A stretch of 64,000 nt of DNA from Erpobdella octoculata (GCA_963978895.1 OZ022243.1:5373761-5437760); one strand, 5' to 3'; numbered from the stretch's first letter, positions 1 through 11,709 are shown. A program made the numbers and translations. Notes: generated by a model from the letters alone, not told the origin.

Positions 1-720
1 ACTGTGATGGATTTCATTAGTGATTTATTAGTACCTTATTCATCTTTATTCACATTTCAGGTCTACTCGTAAGAGTCAATCCTTATCATAATCACTCAAT
101 GTTTTTTTATTATTCTAAGACTTTTTTATTGTTAACATGTTAGTGAAGTTTATACACATTCTTATTGTTCATGAGGTTCACATATTTCGACGTTATTTGT
201 ACGTTATTGAGGTTCGTATATGTCCTCATTGATTGTACGTTAAGGAAGTTTGTACATGTACACTGTAGATGTTGTTTGTATGTTAAGAAGATTTATTGAC
301 ATACACATTTCTCATTACTAGCACAACTGTACCAACCAAAAACTAATTATTTATCACTCCGTTTTTTGTGTACAGTCACGAATGATGAATATCAGTCAGC
401 ATTTTGTGAATTGCCATTCATCCTGTTATTTTCGTGAATAATATTCTGAGTATCTCTATAATTTTATCTGGCTCATCTGAAGTGTGCAGGGAATCTATGA
501 TTTGATTTGTTGAATTTTTGTTTGAATAGTCAGCTTTTGTTGGGAGTTTGTGAAGATTACCTATGTTTCTTATTTTCTTTAATTCATTCTTGCAATGCTT
601 GTTAGGTGCATGTAATTAAACATGTTAAAACTGTTTTATGTTTTGTTGAAGTTCAGTATTTGAGTTTTTGAAGGAGCTACCATGTTTAATTATAAGTGGC
701 ATTGTCAGCACTAAGTTTAT
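1..720. other. AT-rich stretch, no gene recognised
   Basis: No open frame above background, no RNA gene and no clear repeat was seen on either strand. Short phrases such as 'tgtacgtta' recur at 200-290 but do not form a clean tandem array. Confidence 0.5.
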
Positions 721-729
721 ACAGTGCTA

Positions 730-800
730 GTGCTATAGCGATAAGGCATTCAGTCAGTGGTTAAAATCCCGCTGGCGCCACCAGCATCCGTAGTTGGTTA
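730..800 (+). repeat. tRNA-like promoter boxes, possible SINE head
   Basis: An A-box-like string (tagcgataagg, 736-746) is followed by a B-box-like string (ggttaaaatcc, 759-769) and by gctggcgccacca. This resembles the internal RNA polymerase III promoter and 3' end of a tRNA. A full cloverleaf cannot be folded because the matching 5' acceptor strand and an anticodon arm are missing. It may be the head of a tRNA-derived SINE or chance similarity. Confidence 0.2.
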
Positions 801-1079
801 TTACTGTTAAATTAGTTTTATGTTTTAACATTCATTCAGTAAAATTTATTAATGTACAGTTGATTCTACCAGATAGCTATTTTATAGAGATCAGCAGTGT
901 CAACTTCTATCAATCTTGTCATTCTTGTGAATCAGCCATCACGAATTGATAATTAACATTATTAGAAGAATCTCAATTTCAACTTCAAGGTGTCTATTTC
1001 TTTTGCAGGAAAATCTGTCATTTTGTTTTTAGGAGAGTTTAATTTCATTGTGTCCTCATGTATTAATTGAAATATAGCT

Positions 1080-1440
1080 AAGATGACTGGTTGCGCCCCT
1101 GCCTGTCAGAATGATGCCCGCCTTTGAAAACAAACCAGTCAGTTCTTCTACACACGCTTCAATGTAGTCTAGCATCTCCGCTGGTTTGTAGATGGGCTGC
1201 GACAAAAGTGCAGGAGCCAGACTGATGAATGGATGGTTGACCGCACGTACATAGCAACTCCACCTCCACGACGCTGCTCCAGATCCCTGCGAAACACGGT
1301 GTATTCGGTGAAGCTGGCAACGCTGTCCGAATGTTTAGACTTGCAATGTGTACCTATCTGTTATAACTCCAATGTCGACGTTGTAACTTACAAGATCAGC
1401 GGCAAGATGTTCGATGGCTTGTTCAGTAATGGTTGTTAAA
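1080..1440. other. Higher-GC segment with one small unexplained ORF
   Basis: Base composition rises here relative to the flanks. A 68-codon plus-strand frame (1233-1439, MVDRTYIATPPPRRC...) has no recognised domain, signal or membrane segment and no visible splice context. I do not think it is a demonstrated gene. It could be a worn piece of a mobile element. Confidence 0.2.
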
Positions 1441-1504
1441 AAATGTAGGAGACTCGAATAATAGACAAATAGAGAATTAACAAAACTAAAACGGTAGCTA
1501 CTAT

Positions 1505-1705
1505 TGCCCCGGCGGTTAGCCGTGAAAATAATCGGTAAAATTGCTGAGCCGGCAGTCGCGCCGTAAGTCTACCTAAAACTAAACCATAACCCTAACCCTT
1601 TAGAAAATATGTATATCTTTATCAATTGATCGAAGTTTCAATTGTTTTGGCAAAACCGCCGGCTCAGTAGCTATTTTACCGCTTATTGCCCCGGCAAACG
1701 GCGCC
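1505..1705. mobile_element. Imperfect inverted repeat, MITE-like
   Basis: Two arms of about 45-50 bp face each other. The left arm (about 1511-1556) contains cggtaaaattgctgagccgg, and the right arm (about 1652-1700) contains its imperfect reverse complement, ccggctcagtagctatttta. Both outer ends carry ttgccccggc. The spacer holds aaccctaaccc, which looks telomere-like but is too short to mean much. Size and structure fit a small non-autonomous DNA transposon. No clean target duplication was identified. Confidence 0.45.
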
Positions 1706-2085
1706 TACTGCCTTGGTAATAGTTATAACGAGCTAAAAAAAGGGCGGCAGAACGAAAGTTGAGCATAGTCGTTAACAGTTCGATTATTTGTGTTCATGTT
1801 AGAAATGTTGACACCGTAGCTTGCTAACTAACAATAAATGGAGGTTGTAAGCTACAGGCTCACATTGACGTCAAAGCTAGAACGTTCGCCATTTGCAATT
1901 TCAAATTTCAAATCGCAACTGAAGCAACTTTACGACAAATCCAACGAACTTCTCACGAATAATATATATTGGATCATAAATTATTTTGACGTAGACTAAA
2001 ACTGAATATAGTTAAATTACGCTATTGACAAGATCTTACTGACCTCCCTTAACGGTGCCTTAACCACTTTCATATCTTTTCTGTT
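1706..2085. other. No feature recognised
   Basis: AT-rich sequence between the inverted repeat and the first LINE tail. No coding, RNA or repeat signal was seen. Confidence 0.4.
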
Positions 2086-2340
2086 AAGCATTCTTTTGCT
2101 AAACGCTCTTCTTCCTACTCCTGGTCATATATATAGAATAGATTCTATATATATGCTCCTGGTCCCCATCTCTGGAACTCTCTTCCTACTTCTCTTACTA
2201 AATTGAAATCTACTTCTCTCACAGTTTTCCGTCGGGACTTAAGACTTATTTATTTAAAAAGTTCGTGTTCGAGCGCTATCGAACGATAGGAAATAGCGTT
2301 ATACAAATTCAGCTGATTGATTGATTGATTGAAGATAAAG
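2086..2340 (+). mobile_element. LINE 3' end (ORF2 C-terminus and tail)
   Basis: Plus-strand translation with frame changes gives the signature seen at the C-terminus of many LINE ORF2 proteins: a phrase like GPHLWNSLPTSL, then STSLTVFRRDL, then a short hydrophobic end. It closes with a (gatt)n simple tail at about 2318-2335, typical of CR1/L2-like LINEs. A near copy lies at 2752-2960. The element is 5'-truncated and broken by an inserted stretch near 2130-2160. Confidence 0.6.
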
Positions 2341-2412
2341 AAGGCTTGTTAGAGCGTGAGCCGTTTTGTTTTATCCGAGCTGCATGGTTTATGGTTTCCT
2401 TGACTTCTAGAC

Positions 2413-3453
2413 CAGAAGCGTGGATTGGGGAGGGCTGAGGGGGGCCATGGCCCCCCTCAAGATTTTTCCACCAAATAGAAAAAATATCTTTTTTAGCTAA
2501 TACATGATCGAGTATTTAGATTAGTTGATAAAAACAGTATTAATCATACTTTTTAAATTATATTACTTATAATCTACTGCTAATATTTTTCAATCTTTTA
2601 GTGCTTAGTTTCTCGCACCTCTTACTTTTCTCATGTCTTTCCATCTCTTTTTTTTCTTCTCTTCTTCTCTGGCTTCCACTTAGATATAGGATGATTTTTA
2701 AAACTTGCTTACTAATGTTTAAAATAAAAAATTGCTCTTCTCCACTTTTCTTTTCTGTTAAGCATTCTTTTTCTAAACGCTCTTTTTCCTACTCTGGTCC
2801 CTATCTCTGAACCTCTTTTCATACTTCAATTACTAAATCTACTTCTCTCACAGTTTTCCGTCGGGGCTTTAAACTTATCTGTTTAATAAGTTCGTGTCCG
2901 AGCGCTATTGAACGCCAAAGAAATAGCGCAATAGAAATTTAATAGATTGATTGCTTGCTTTCTCGTGTATCTGTCCTAGCTTGAGTAACAATTAGCGTAT
3001 TCTTATCCTACCCGGTTGCTTGAGCTCTCTCACCAAGATTTTTCTAATTCATTTTAAATTATTTTTATTAGCTCACACACGATTGAGTATTTAGATTATT
3101 TGATGAAAGCAATATTTATCATACTTGTTGATTAATATCCAGTTACTCTGCTATTATTTTTCAATCTTTTATTAGCTTTAGTCTATTTTATCTTGATGAT
3201 TCAGTGGACAATTTTGTAAAAATGAAAGAACGTCGATACCCTTTGTTACATCCATAATTTAAACGCTTTTTGTCTGCATTCAATATTAAATAAAAGTTAA
3301 CATTTTTAAACTGTTTTTTAACTAATATGATGATTTACATGAACATGCAACATACAAATATATATTGGGATGGTCATTTTTGTTTGAAGATTTTCTGGGT
3401 TTGAGTTAAAAAATCTTCGCCCCCCTCAACATTTTGCTGAATCCACGCCTCTG
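2413..3453. mobile_element. hAT-like non-autonomous DNA transposon
   Basis: Terminal inverted repeats cagaagcgtggatt (2413-2426) and aatccacgcctctg (3440-3453) match at 13 of 14 positions, and the similarity continues inward to ggggggc. The element is flanked by the same 8 bp, ttctagac, at 2405-2412 and 3454-3461. An 8-bp target duplication with CAG-starting ends is the hallmark of the hAT superfamily. At 1041 bp it has no transposase frame. It carries a LINE 3' end inside, so it captured or was invaded by that LINE. Confidence 0.8.
2752..2960 (+). mobile_element. Second LINE 3' end, inside the hAT-like element
   Basis: Closely similar to 2086-2340: ttctgttaagcattctt, ctcacagttttccgtcgggg and gttcgtgtccgagcgctat all recur, followed by a gattgattg tail. 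Translation gives a STSLTVFRRGF-type LINE ORF2 ending. Frames are broken. Confidence 0.6.
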
Positions 3454-3639
3454 TTCTAGACACACAAAAAACATAGCCATTCAACTTCTTATCGTTCCTG
3501 AGAAAACATGAAGATATCTTGATTTTGTTGATTTGGCTTTTTTGTTTAGCTGCAAAGCTGGCTATCAGTCTCCTCATTCAAATTGCAGTGCTGACAGACA
3601 TATTATACCGAACTGGCACGTTTCATGCACAAAAATCGA

Positions 3640-4975
3640 AGCTTGGCCTGGTCTGTGATGAATAAGCATCTGCGTCCCGATATCGTTATCTCGAATTCAA
3701 TCGAGATTTCAAAACAATACGGGATTCCCGTATCACCATTGAAACGATACAGCCTGCGGAAGAAGTCTCGTATCGATATTAATTGGCGATACTTAAAATT
3801 TCATTCTCGATTAAAATCCCGACAAATATCGGGATTTTTTAAAAATATTTTCCAATAAATAACGAAAGTCATACATATTTAATTAACGATTGTCACAACT
3901 GTGAATATTTGCAATTGATTCATCAACATTGATTAATTAATCTACCTATTGACAGAAGTTTATAACTATTATCATCCCCACTTTAAATTCGGTTTTCCAG
4001 ACAGCCTGTAGCCCCATTATTTACTATTTTTAGTCTGGGAACCGGCAGCAAAAAAGCCACGCTCCTCTTAGGCTGCTAGTCGAGCTCTGCATACTACTGA
4101 TATTACAAGCCCTACAAGGCAATCGTACTCGCTGACATCGATGACTATTATTATTAATGAGAATAATGAGTAATGTAATAGTAATGATCATTCTATGTTT
4201 ATGTTTTGGTTTAGTCTGTTTGATAAACTTATTTTTTCAAATTTGTTACATAGAATTGGAATGATTATTTTAGTGTTTCGATATCCGTAATTGACCGTAA
4301 TAGTAGCTCATCTAAGATATATCTTTATAATCTCGATGATATTCTTGGTTGTGTGTGAGTATGTGTGTGCCACCTGTAGTGTGCACGACCGTGCCGTAGC
4401 CCGTATCGTCTGCAGCTGGAATTCGAAACTTTCTCAGCTTCTTTCTTGCTATTGCTAACCGCATTCGCCATCGCCTATAAATAAACACGCTGGGTTTTTC
4501 ACTTTTTTAATTCTTGCATAGAGGCACTTTCTCGTGTTTGTCATCATTATCATGCCGCGTCACTAAATAAAGTAAATAAATACTTTCTATCGGCGGTAGC
4601 ATTTTATTTAGAGTCTAAATTTAGACAAATAGATGTACCGAAACTTAACAAATGAAACTTATTTCAAGTTGTAAAAAAAAATTAAATTTGGTAAATTTTT
4701 TAATATTTATATATTTTTTTTCAATGAATTTCTTTAATGTAGTTATTAATATTGTCTGTCGCGTATAGTTCATCATTCTATGTTATCTCTAGGCAAAATT
4801 TCCGCTTCAGTCGAGATCCCGAAATCGTATCGTATCGTATCGATATCGTATCGTTATTGGTCGAAGCGTCTCGTATCGTATCGTTTAATTCGAGGCAAAT
4901 TTCAGAAATCGTATCGTATCGTATCGTTCCAAAAAAAATAACGGGACGCAGAAGCTTAGTGATGAACTGGACTCA
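3640..4975. mobile_element. Block bounded by TATCG/CGATA-rich ends, possible transposon
   Basis: The left edge (about 3670-3835) is rich in cgatat, gatttc and gggattcccgtat words. The right edge (about 4800-4930) is an irregular array of tcgta/tatcg pentamers, including tcgtatcgtatcgatatcgt. Such subterminal pentamer arrays occur in some DNA transposons. No exact terminal repeat or target duplication was found, and the interior holds no transposase frame, so the element call is tentative. Confidence 0.3.
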
Positions 4976-6320
4976 GCCAGTTTTAACGGGCACAAAACCT
5001 CAAAGCTTGGAAACTAGTTTTCCGAAAAATAATGAAACGCGTATTTTATTATTTTGAAAATACTTAAATACTGAATTTTAATAATTTTACATTTTCAGTT
5101 ATTGAGTTTTCAAGCAAATAAGCCTTTTCTCCATTTGTAGCCCTGAAAGCCAAAAATTGGTAAAACACCTGTAACTTTATTTTCTCGAGTAGATATCTAA
5201 TTACTAATTTTAATATCTGTAGTATTTTCAGTCTCATAGTGGCAGATATTCGAAGGAAAATATAACTTTATTTTCCACCCCACTTTTGATGTCCTGGAAA
5301 CCAAATTTTCATATTATGTTTGGGATCACTACAACTTTATATAACTGAATTATTACCATGGGTAGCAGGTTCAGTTCCTTAGTCTGGATGTTTTAAGTTT
5401 AAAGAGTAATATAAAACATAGTCATTAAAAATAATTTTATTATATTTTCATCATAAAAGCAAGACAAAAACATAACAAGTAAATGAAAAAACGAGTTGTT
5501 CAAGACAAACTTTTAGTTCAAATACACTCGATTTAGAAATTCGAAAGGTGTTCAAATTAAGTTTTTGTTTTTAATTGAATCATGTATTGTCATCCAATAT
5601 GAAAGTTTCAGCTTCCTAGCTAGTCAACAAGCTGGTTAAATTTTACTTGCAAGATTTGCATACAGAGAAAGACACACACGCACACACACACACACCCACA
5701 AACAGAGATTGTAAGTTGAATAAGTTTGTAAAAATTAAAGCAAATGAAAACGAATATTTCATTGCACTTTGAAAAGTTATTCAGTGAGTGAAAAGTCAGT
5801 TTTTTTTTCAACTCTCAACTTTGATTGAATATGGCGATTCTTAACTGCAGGCACCAAGATTGCACTTAGCAAGTTTGAGTTATTCTACCCCGTGGACTCG
5901 ATCAGTGAACAAGTCCTTCTTCTGATTTATTGACTTCAGACATCTTAAACATGGTTTCTTTCAAAGCTTAGAACTTAGAGCCCTTTGTGCCACGCTCCTA
6001 CCACAGAAGGTGGATTGAAAATTTTCAGCATTTAGTTTATGTACTCTTCTCATTGACTTGTTCAATGTCTTCATCCTCCCCCAAGTTGAATTTCAACTGT
6101 TTTGCTATTTTTGTTCTTTAGTGGTTTAGCTCTTTGAGCAATTTCTTTGTTGCTGATGTAAGATTGCATTCTTTCATTCAGATTGAAATTAAATATCAAC
6201 CTAAACTCATTCCGTTTATTTAAATAGAATGTATCAAGGTCCAGATGTTGGAAACTAGAATGTACATTGGAAAGTTCAGTATGTTCTGAATGATAAGCTG
6301 GATATGGTTTTTTGTGATCA
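4976..6320. other. No gene recognised; short (CA)n tract
   Basis: AT-rich sequence. The only distinct feature is a (CA)n microsatellite with interruptions at about 5670-5700. Small frames over it are low-complexity artefacts. Confidence 0.45.
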
Positions 6321-6330
6321 TAAGTAGTTT

Positions 6331-7625
6331 TGAAAGTTTTACTGCAGATGCTAGATCAAACTTTTTGGAACATCAAGTTGATGCACTTTTATTGGCTCAT
6401 TTGTGTTTGGGTTTTGTTTTGGAAAACTTTTGACTGTCATTCCAATTTCTTAATGGAATATTTGACATCTTCTATGTTTTAAAATCCAGTTGACAGCCAA
6501 GCAAACTTGCATGTTGGAATTATGTTAGAGGCAAGCACTGACTGATGTCATCAATGCTCACAAGGACTGAAGATGAAAACACGACAACCTCGACCAGATC
6601 GCAGTGACCATCAGCATAAAAATATGATTTCAATCCATGATTTGCAATGATCTTTTCTAACTCAGCCATGTATATGATGAAAAGGGTTGGCCCTAAAATG
6701 GATCCTTGTGGAAGAGCAAATGTGAGTGTTGAGGTTGATGAAGTGGTTTCATTTACACTCACCAGGCATGTATGTTCGGAGAGGTAAGAATGGAACCAAT
6801 TGAGAAACAAAAAATTATGTCATTCAACTGATCCAGCAGAACAAGCAGTGTGCATTTGCCATTGTTGGTTGCACTGAGAACGTCAGAGAAAACCATTAGC
6901 ACTGCAGTCTCGGTTGAGTGGAACTTCATTCTTCTTTTGATATTTCTACTGTAAATTTGGCAAAAAACCAGTCAATCAATTGTTATGTTTTCTTTTTTTT
7001 GGTGATCATAAGTGATTTTGAAAGTTTTGCTGCAGATACTAGATCAACATTTTTAGAACCTCAACCTGATGCACTTTTATCAGCTCGTTATGTGTCTGGG
7101 TTTTGTTTTGGAAGACTTTTGACTCCTTTGAAAGCGGTTTTGAAAGTTTTGCTGCAGATGCTAGATCAAACTTTTTAGAACCTCAAGCTGATGCAGTTTT
7201 ATCAGCTCGTTATGTGTCTGGGTTTTGTTTTGGAAGACTTTTGACTCTTTTGAAAGCGGTTTTGAAAGTTTTGCTGCAAATGCTAGATCAAACTTTTTAG
7301 AACCTCAAGCTGATGCAGTTTTATCAGCTCGTTATGTGTCTGGGTTTTGTTTTGGAAGACTTTTGACTTTTTTGAAAGTGGTTTTGAACATTTTGCTACA
7401 GATGCTAGATCAAACTTTTTAGAACCTCAAGTTGATGCACTTTTATTGACTTGTTTTGTGTCTGTGTTTTGTTTTGGAAGACTTTTGACTTTTTTGAAAG
7501 TGGTTTTGAACGTTTTGCTGCAGAAGCTAGATTGAAGTTTTTAGAACTGTAAGTTGATGCACTTTTATAGGCTCATTATGTGTCTGGGCTTTGTTTTGGA
7601 AGGCTTTGGACTGTCATTCCAATTT
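6331..7625 (+). repeat. 122-bp tandem repeat, about five units plus one detached unit
   Basis: Units of 122 bp run from about 7017 to 7610 and contain tttgaaagttttgctgcaga, agatcaaactttttagaacc and ctcgttatgtgtctgggttt. Their overlapping small frames repeat with the same period. A separate, more diverged unit sits at 6331-6450, and both it and the array end in ctgtcattccaatttctt. The detached unit and the array therefore flank the RT fragment at 6500-6945. No protein function is implied by the frames. Confidence 0.8.
6500..6945 (-). mobile_element. LINE reverse transcriptase fragment, copy 1
   Basis: On the minus strand the frame at 6520-6810 reads WFHSYLS, then PQGSILGPTLF (the fingers/palm motif of LINE reverse transcriptases), then YFYAD in place of the catalytic YADD box. 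Upstream on the same strand (6945-6825) is a FHSTETAVL...VFSD...LVLLD stretch that precedes the AFD motif in this family. The catalytic box is damaged (YADG) and the frame changes, so it is dead. It shares 6820-6945 with the copy at 8110-8310. Confidence 0.7.
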
Positions 7626-7749
7626 CTTGAGAAAATATTTGACATCATCTATGTTTTAACTGATTTCAATCTCGCGTGGCTGATTTATTCAAAGCTTTTC
7701 ACTCTATTTTAAATGAACCTGTTCCAGAAGTTGAGAACCATTCTAGAAT

Positions 7750-8310
7750 CTTTAGAAAAAACTAGTTGGCAGATTTTTAACCAAAGTTTTAAGCATCTTT
7801 CTAAATTGTTCATTTGTAACTAAGGTGGTGACCTCTTGTGGAAGGCTATATTCCAAAGCCTTGGGTCAACAACTGCAAACTTTCCATTTCCAGTATTCCT
7901 GAATCGAACAGCAGAGATGAAAAGTGGAGTCGAAGATGACGATTTTAATTTCTTCCGAGCCTGGACATCGTCTCATGCGTGTGTGTGATATCTGAACATA
8001 AAACATTAGGGAGACGACTTATGAAAACAATTATAAGTGCTATCTTTAACTCTATCCTTTGATAGACTTTTAACCAGTGCAGCTCTTAGTGGATGGTCAT
8101 GTTTACTGGTCATCTCCACCATCAAATCCAAAAAATAATGTCAGGTAACTGATCCAGCAGGACAAGCAGTGTGCATTTTCCATCGTTGGTTGCACTGAGA
8201 GCGTCAGAGAAAACCATAAGAACTGCAGTCTTGGTTGAGTGGAACATCATTCTTCTATTGATATTTCTGCTGTAAATTTGCAAAAAAGCATTGAAGTCAG
8301 TCAATGGTTT
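7750..8310 (-). mobile_element. LINE remnant, copy 2 (RT start joined to ORF2 C-terminus)
   Basis: Minus strand: 8310-8110 encodes RRMMFHSTKTAVLMVFSD, as in copy 1. The sequence then runs straight into an ORF2 C-terminal region (8100-7750) with ELHWLKVYQRIELKIALI and, after frameshifts, phrases like GNGKFAVVDPRLWN. The central RT catalytic part is missing, so this is an internally deleted LINE. Confidence 0.65.
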
Positions 8311-8590
8311 TATTGCAGATAATTGAAGGTAAGCTTGAAATGAACTAATAAACCTATAGCACTAAGTAAATCAGAATCTAATACAAATAAAATTAACACA
8401 ATTTTTACATTGCAATCTGACATTAATAACAGCAATACCGTAGAAAAACTTCAACAGATGTCAGTTGAACATACAAATAAATAATCAACCTGGCTATGTC
8501 ACTGGTATTTGGGTTTTCTGATTTCTAACACAGAGATTGCTGATTCATGCATGATCATTCCTGAAGTTTTAGTGATTTCGACTCTGAAAT
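8311..8590. other. Non-coding stretch shared with 14.5-14.7 kb
   Basis: Phrases around 8420-8480 (taataacagcaata, cagatgtcagttgaacata) resemble 14530-14590 (taatgacagcaaca, agatgtcaactgaaca). The two regions look like diverged duplicates, possibly 3' sequence of the membrane-exon family described at 8590-8905. No gene is seen here itself. Confidence 0.35.
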
Positions 8591-8905
8591 AAATCATAAT
8601 TTAAGTAAATACTTAAATTTCAATTCTAATTTTAAAACCAAGAAAAAAAAGAAATACAACACCGATAACAAAATGAAATAAAAAAAGAGAGAAAGAAGTA
8701 CCTTATTATGACAAATTTCTGCCCATGCTGATCTGCCTTGTCTGACCTCCAACACCAATAAAACAACAAAAACACTGACAACAACTACATTTACAAACAT
8801 AATGATAGCTGGAACATGAACAACATCAACCTCAGTTCGCCCAATGTCTGGTCCTCTTTTTTTTTTCCTACGAGGATTCGACGGAATATGAACTGAGTTC
8901 TTTTT
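8590..8905 (-). pseudogene. Putative membrane-protein exon (single TM segment)
   Basis: The minus strand encodes a basic linker (PRRKKKRGPDIG), a strongly hydrophobic stretch (MFVNVVVVSVFVVLLVLEV) that could span a membrane once, then a short RQGRSAWAEICHNK tail ending at a possible GTACTT splice donor near 8700. Related sequence recurs at 9690-9850 and 15045-15200. The layout suggests a type I membrane protein end, but the family is not recognised and a frameshift separates the linker and TM frames in places. Confidence 0.35.
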
Positions 8906-9600
8906 ACAAACATAGTTAAATAGACTGACAACAATGGATAGCCAGACAGACGACAGATTAGACGGATGTGCTGAGTTCTTGTTGCAGGTACAGTAGTGTT
9001 TGTTGTCACATCAACTTGATCAGTGGTTGTTGTCAATTGTCTCACTTATTGGTTGTAAAAATCTTGAAAAGTTTGTTGAGTTCACTTCAATCTGTCATAA
9101 CATTTTTGCTTGTGACTGAATCTTTTCTTCTATGGCTGGTAAATTCTTTGCGTTAACGTCTACTGTACTGATTTTCTGCTTTCAATGCTAGATTGCATTC
9201 TCTTGAAAGTTTATAAGATGAAACTTTCACCAAGGCTTGTTTGGGATCTTGTATTTTTTTCTTCTTATGAGGCTTCAGTGGAATGTGCAGAGTTGTGTTG
9301 CAGGTGCATTTCAGTTGAGTTTTCTTTGTTGTTGTTTTATTCATAACTTTCACTGTTTGTGTCAAGTTCCTGTTGCAAAGGTAGGAGTGTACTTTTTTTC
9401 AAAGTTCAGAAGAATCTTTTACTTTAGGTTTTTCAGTGTTCTTTTTATTTTTGCGGCTTCGACTGTTGGCACATCGTATTGTTCGGTAGACTCTGAAACA
9501 TTAGTTGGATCCATATTAATGATAGTTGTAATGTTTCGACAAATTTAATTCAATAAAAATTAAAAGCAATGAATTGAAAACAGCATTTTAGAAAACATTA
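8906..9600 (-). pseudogene. Degenerate repeated extracellular-type modules
   Basis: Minus-strand frames repeat a loose motif, C-x-C-N-(T/K)-x-x-x-HIP-x-x-P-(H/R)-(K/R)KK. LKCTCNTTLHIPLKPHKKK lies near 9260-9320, CKKNSVHIPSNPRRKKK near 8850-8910, and YCTCNKNSAHPS near 8970. The modules are separated by AT-rich DNA and lack long shared frames. They may be exons of a decayed secreted or membrane protein; the family is unknown. Confidence 0.3.
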
Positions 9601-9689
9601 ACTATAATTAAAATTAGATTTCTCACCTAGAGACGAACTCAGCATTCTGGTCCTGGTTGAGGTAGGCAAAGCAAGGAAGCTATTTATTA

Positions 9690-9850
9690 CAACACAAAAC
9701 AAAAACACTGACAACAACTACATTTACAAATATGTTGATAGCTGGAACATGAACAACATCAACCTCAGCTCACTCAGTGTCTGGTCCTCTTTTTTTTCCT
9801 ACGAGGATCCAACGGAATATGAACTGAGTTCTTGCTGCAAATACGATGTG
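9690..9850 (-). pseudogene. Truncated copy of the TM exon
   Basis: Nucleotides acaaaaacactgacaacaac, atagctggaacatgaacaac and gaatatgaactgagttctt match 8760-8900. The hydrophobic NVVVVSVFVL stretch is kept, but the part after it is replaced by unrelated sequence and the linker contains a stop. Confidence 0.4.
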
Positions 9851-9879
9851 CAAGATCTTATAAAAAAAAGGATTTAGAT

Positions 9880-10246
9880 TTTTTGGATGGGTATCTTTTT
9901 TCATTACTAGATAGATATCTTTTTAGTAGATAGATATCTTTTTTATAGATAGAAGAATAACTTTTTTTTCTAGTCAGATAGATAGATAGAATGATATCTT
10001 TTTTTTTCTTCTTTTTTTTTAGAAATAGATATCTTTATTTTTTTTGCAGATAGAAAGATAACGATATCTTTTTATTCTTTTTTTCAGATAGGTAGTAGAT
10101 AGATAGATATCATTTTTTATTTTTTTAAAGATAGACAGATATCGTTTTTTTTTATAGATAGATATCTTTTTTTTCAAATATCATTTTCATAGAGAGGTAG
10201 ATAGACACCTTTTATACAATATATTTAAATAAAAAAACAGATAGAG

Positions 10247-10323
<77 letters not shown>

Positions 10324-10325
10324 TC
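9880..10325. repeat. (GATA)n microsatellite with degenerate flank
   Basis: A clean (ATAG)n tract at about 10238-10322 (about 20 units) is preceded by 300 bp of decayed agatagatatcttttttt repeats. The long frames across it (SIYLSIYL...) are artefacts. Confidence 0.9.
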
Positions 10326-10419
10326 TTTTTGTGTCAATTTTCTGCTTATGCTTCTGAAAGATGTGCTATGGCTGTTGGTGGTGGTCTTCATTTTGGTAGC
10401 TTCCAACTATTTTTGACTT

Positions 10420-11700
10420 TCTGTACCGAGTTCCGTTGTAAGTACTGGACTGTACTTTGGAAAGCTCATTAAATTTAGATAAAAAAATTTTTGATTTTTA
10501 ATTTGAAGCCTTGACAGTTATTGCCAAAATTCATAAACATAAGTAAAAGTTTTTCTTCTGAGGTTTTGATTATATCTGTTTTTTGTATCAATTTTCTGTT
10601 TTGATGCTAAACTGTATTTTTTGCTTTTTTCTTATGAGGCTTCAATGGAATGTGCAGAATTGTGTTTCAGGCATTGGCTTGTTTTTGGAAACTTCAGTAG
10701 ATTTAAAAATTTCATCTTGATAAATATTTTTCTAATATTTTTCTATTTTGACTGCTTTGTTCAGAAATCTTAGCATTTATTACAAATTTTCAGTCACAGA
10801 TGTCAGACAGTTTTCTTCTGCAAGTAAGGCAAAGTAAGTCTGTGCAAAAAAATGGCTTTAGGAGGAACTGTTCCTTGAGTGATTTGTTTGCTGCAGACAT
10901 CTTAATAATTAATTCACTAAAATCTGTTAAATCATTTCATCATGTGACTAAGTCTTTTCTGTTGTTTGATTGAAAGTTTTTGTTAAAAAATCTTTTACTT
11001 TAGGCCATTCACTGTTGTTAAATTGTTTAGTCGATTTCGAAAAACATTAGCTAGATTTGGTTCAATTTGTTTTGTCTTGATGGATTTTGTCTCTTCGTGT
11101 CAATTTCCTATGGTTTGAACTTGCTGCTTTTCATTGCGAGGTTAAAATGAATCTTAGATCTCAGCTAATTTAATGTGTGGTAATTTTTTAATAGGCTTCG
11201 ACTGCGTAATGAGTTCTTATGATAGTTCAGAAGTTTCTGGAACTGTAACTTGATCTTGGCATCTCAACAGCTGGTTTCTTCATTGTGCCAATTTCCCACC
11301 ATTTTAGTGGATTATAATATTTGTCTTTTTTTACTAGGTTTAAAACTTTGTGTGAAGTTTTCATTTCAGATAATGGATGCAATTTGGAAGGTTCTGTGGA
11401 TTTCTGAATGTGGGTTATTTTTTTCTTTTTTGCCCAAGCTATTTGTTTTAGCTGCTTTCTGAGTAAATTTTAAAAATGTTCATAACTGTAGTTCAGCGTC
11501 AGGTAATTTCTTTGAGCGTCTGAGACGAGTTCTTGATGCAGGTATTGGACTGCACTTCAGGAAGTTCTGTACATTTTGAAAACATAAAATTTTTTCTGGT
11601 CTCATCTTCTTTTAGGCCACGAGTGGTCTCTACTGTTTCTGTTGACTTTTGCTGATCATCGCCATGATCATCATCACCAGCATGACGTTTAGTCACAAAC
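10420..11700 (-). pseudogene. More degenerate modules, no intact gene
   Basis: The minus strand shows further copies of short module signatures: ELSKVQSSTYNGTRY near 10430-10480, NTILHIPLKPHKKK near 10630, and CTELPEVQSNTCIKNSSQ at 11510-11570. The last lies in a 65-codon frame (11499-11696) that is Asp/His/Gln-rich upstream. The recurring VQS-x-T-(C/Y)-x-x-N pattern hints at one repeated module. No signal peptide or complete exon set was found. Confidence 0.3.
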
Positions 11701-11709
11701 CTGCAGGCT

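Noticed and set aside
730..800. A functional tRNA gene
   Set aside because: A- and B-box-like strings are present, but no acceptor stem or anticodon arm folds.
1590..1610. Interstitial telomere
   Set aside because: Fewer than three TTAGGG-type units, within the loop of an inverted repeat.
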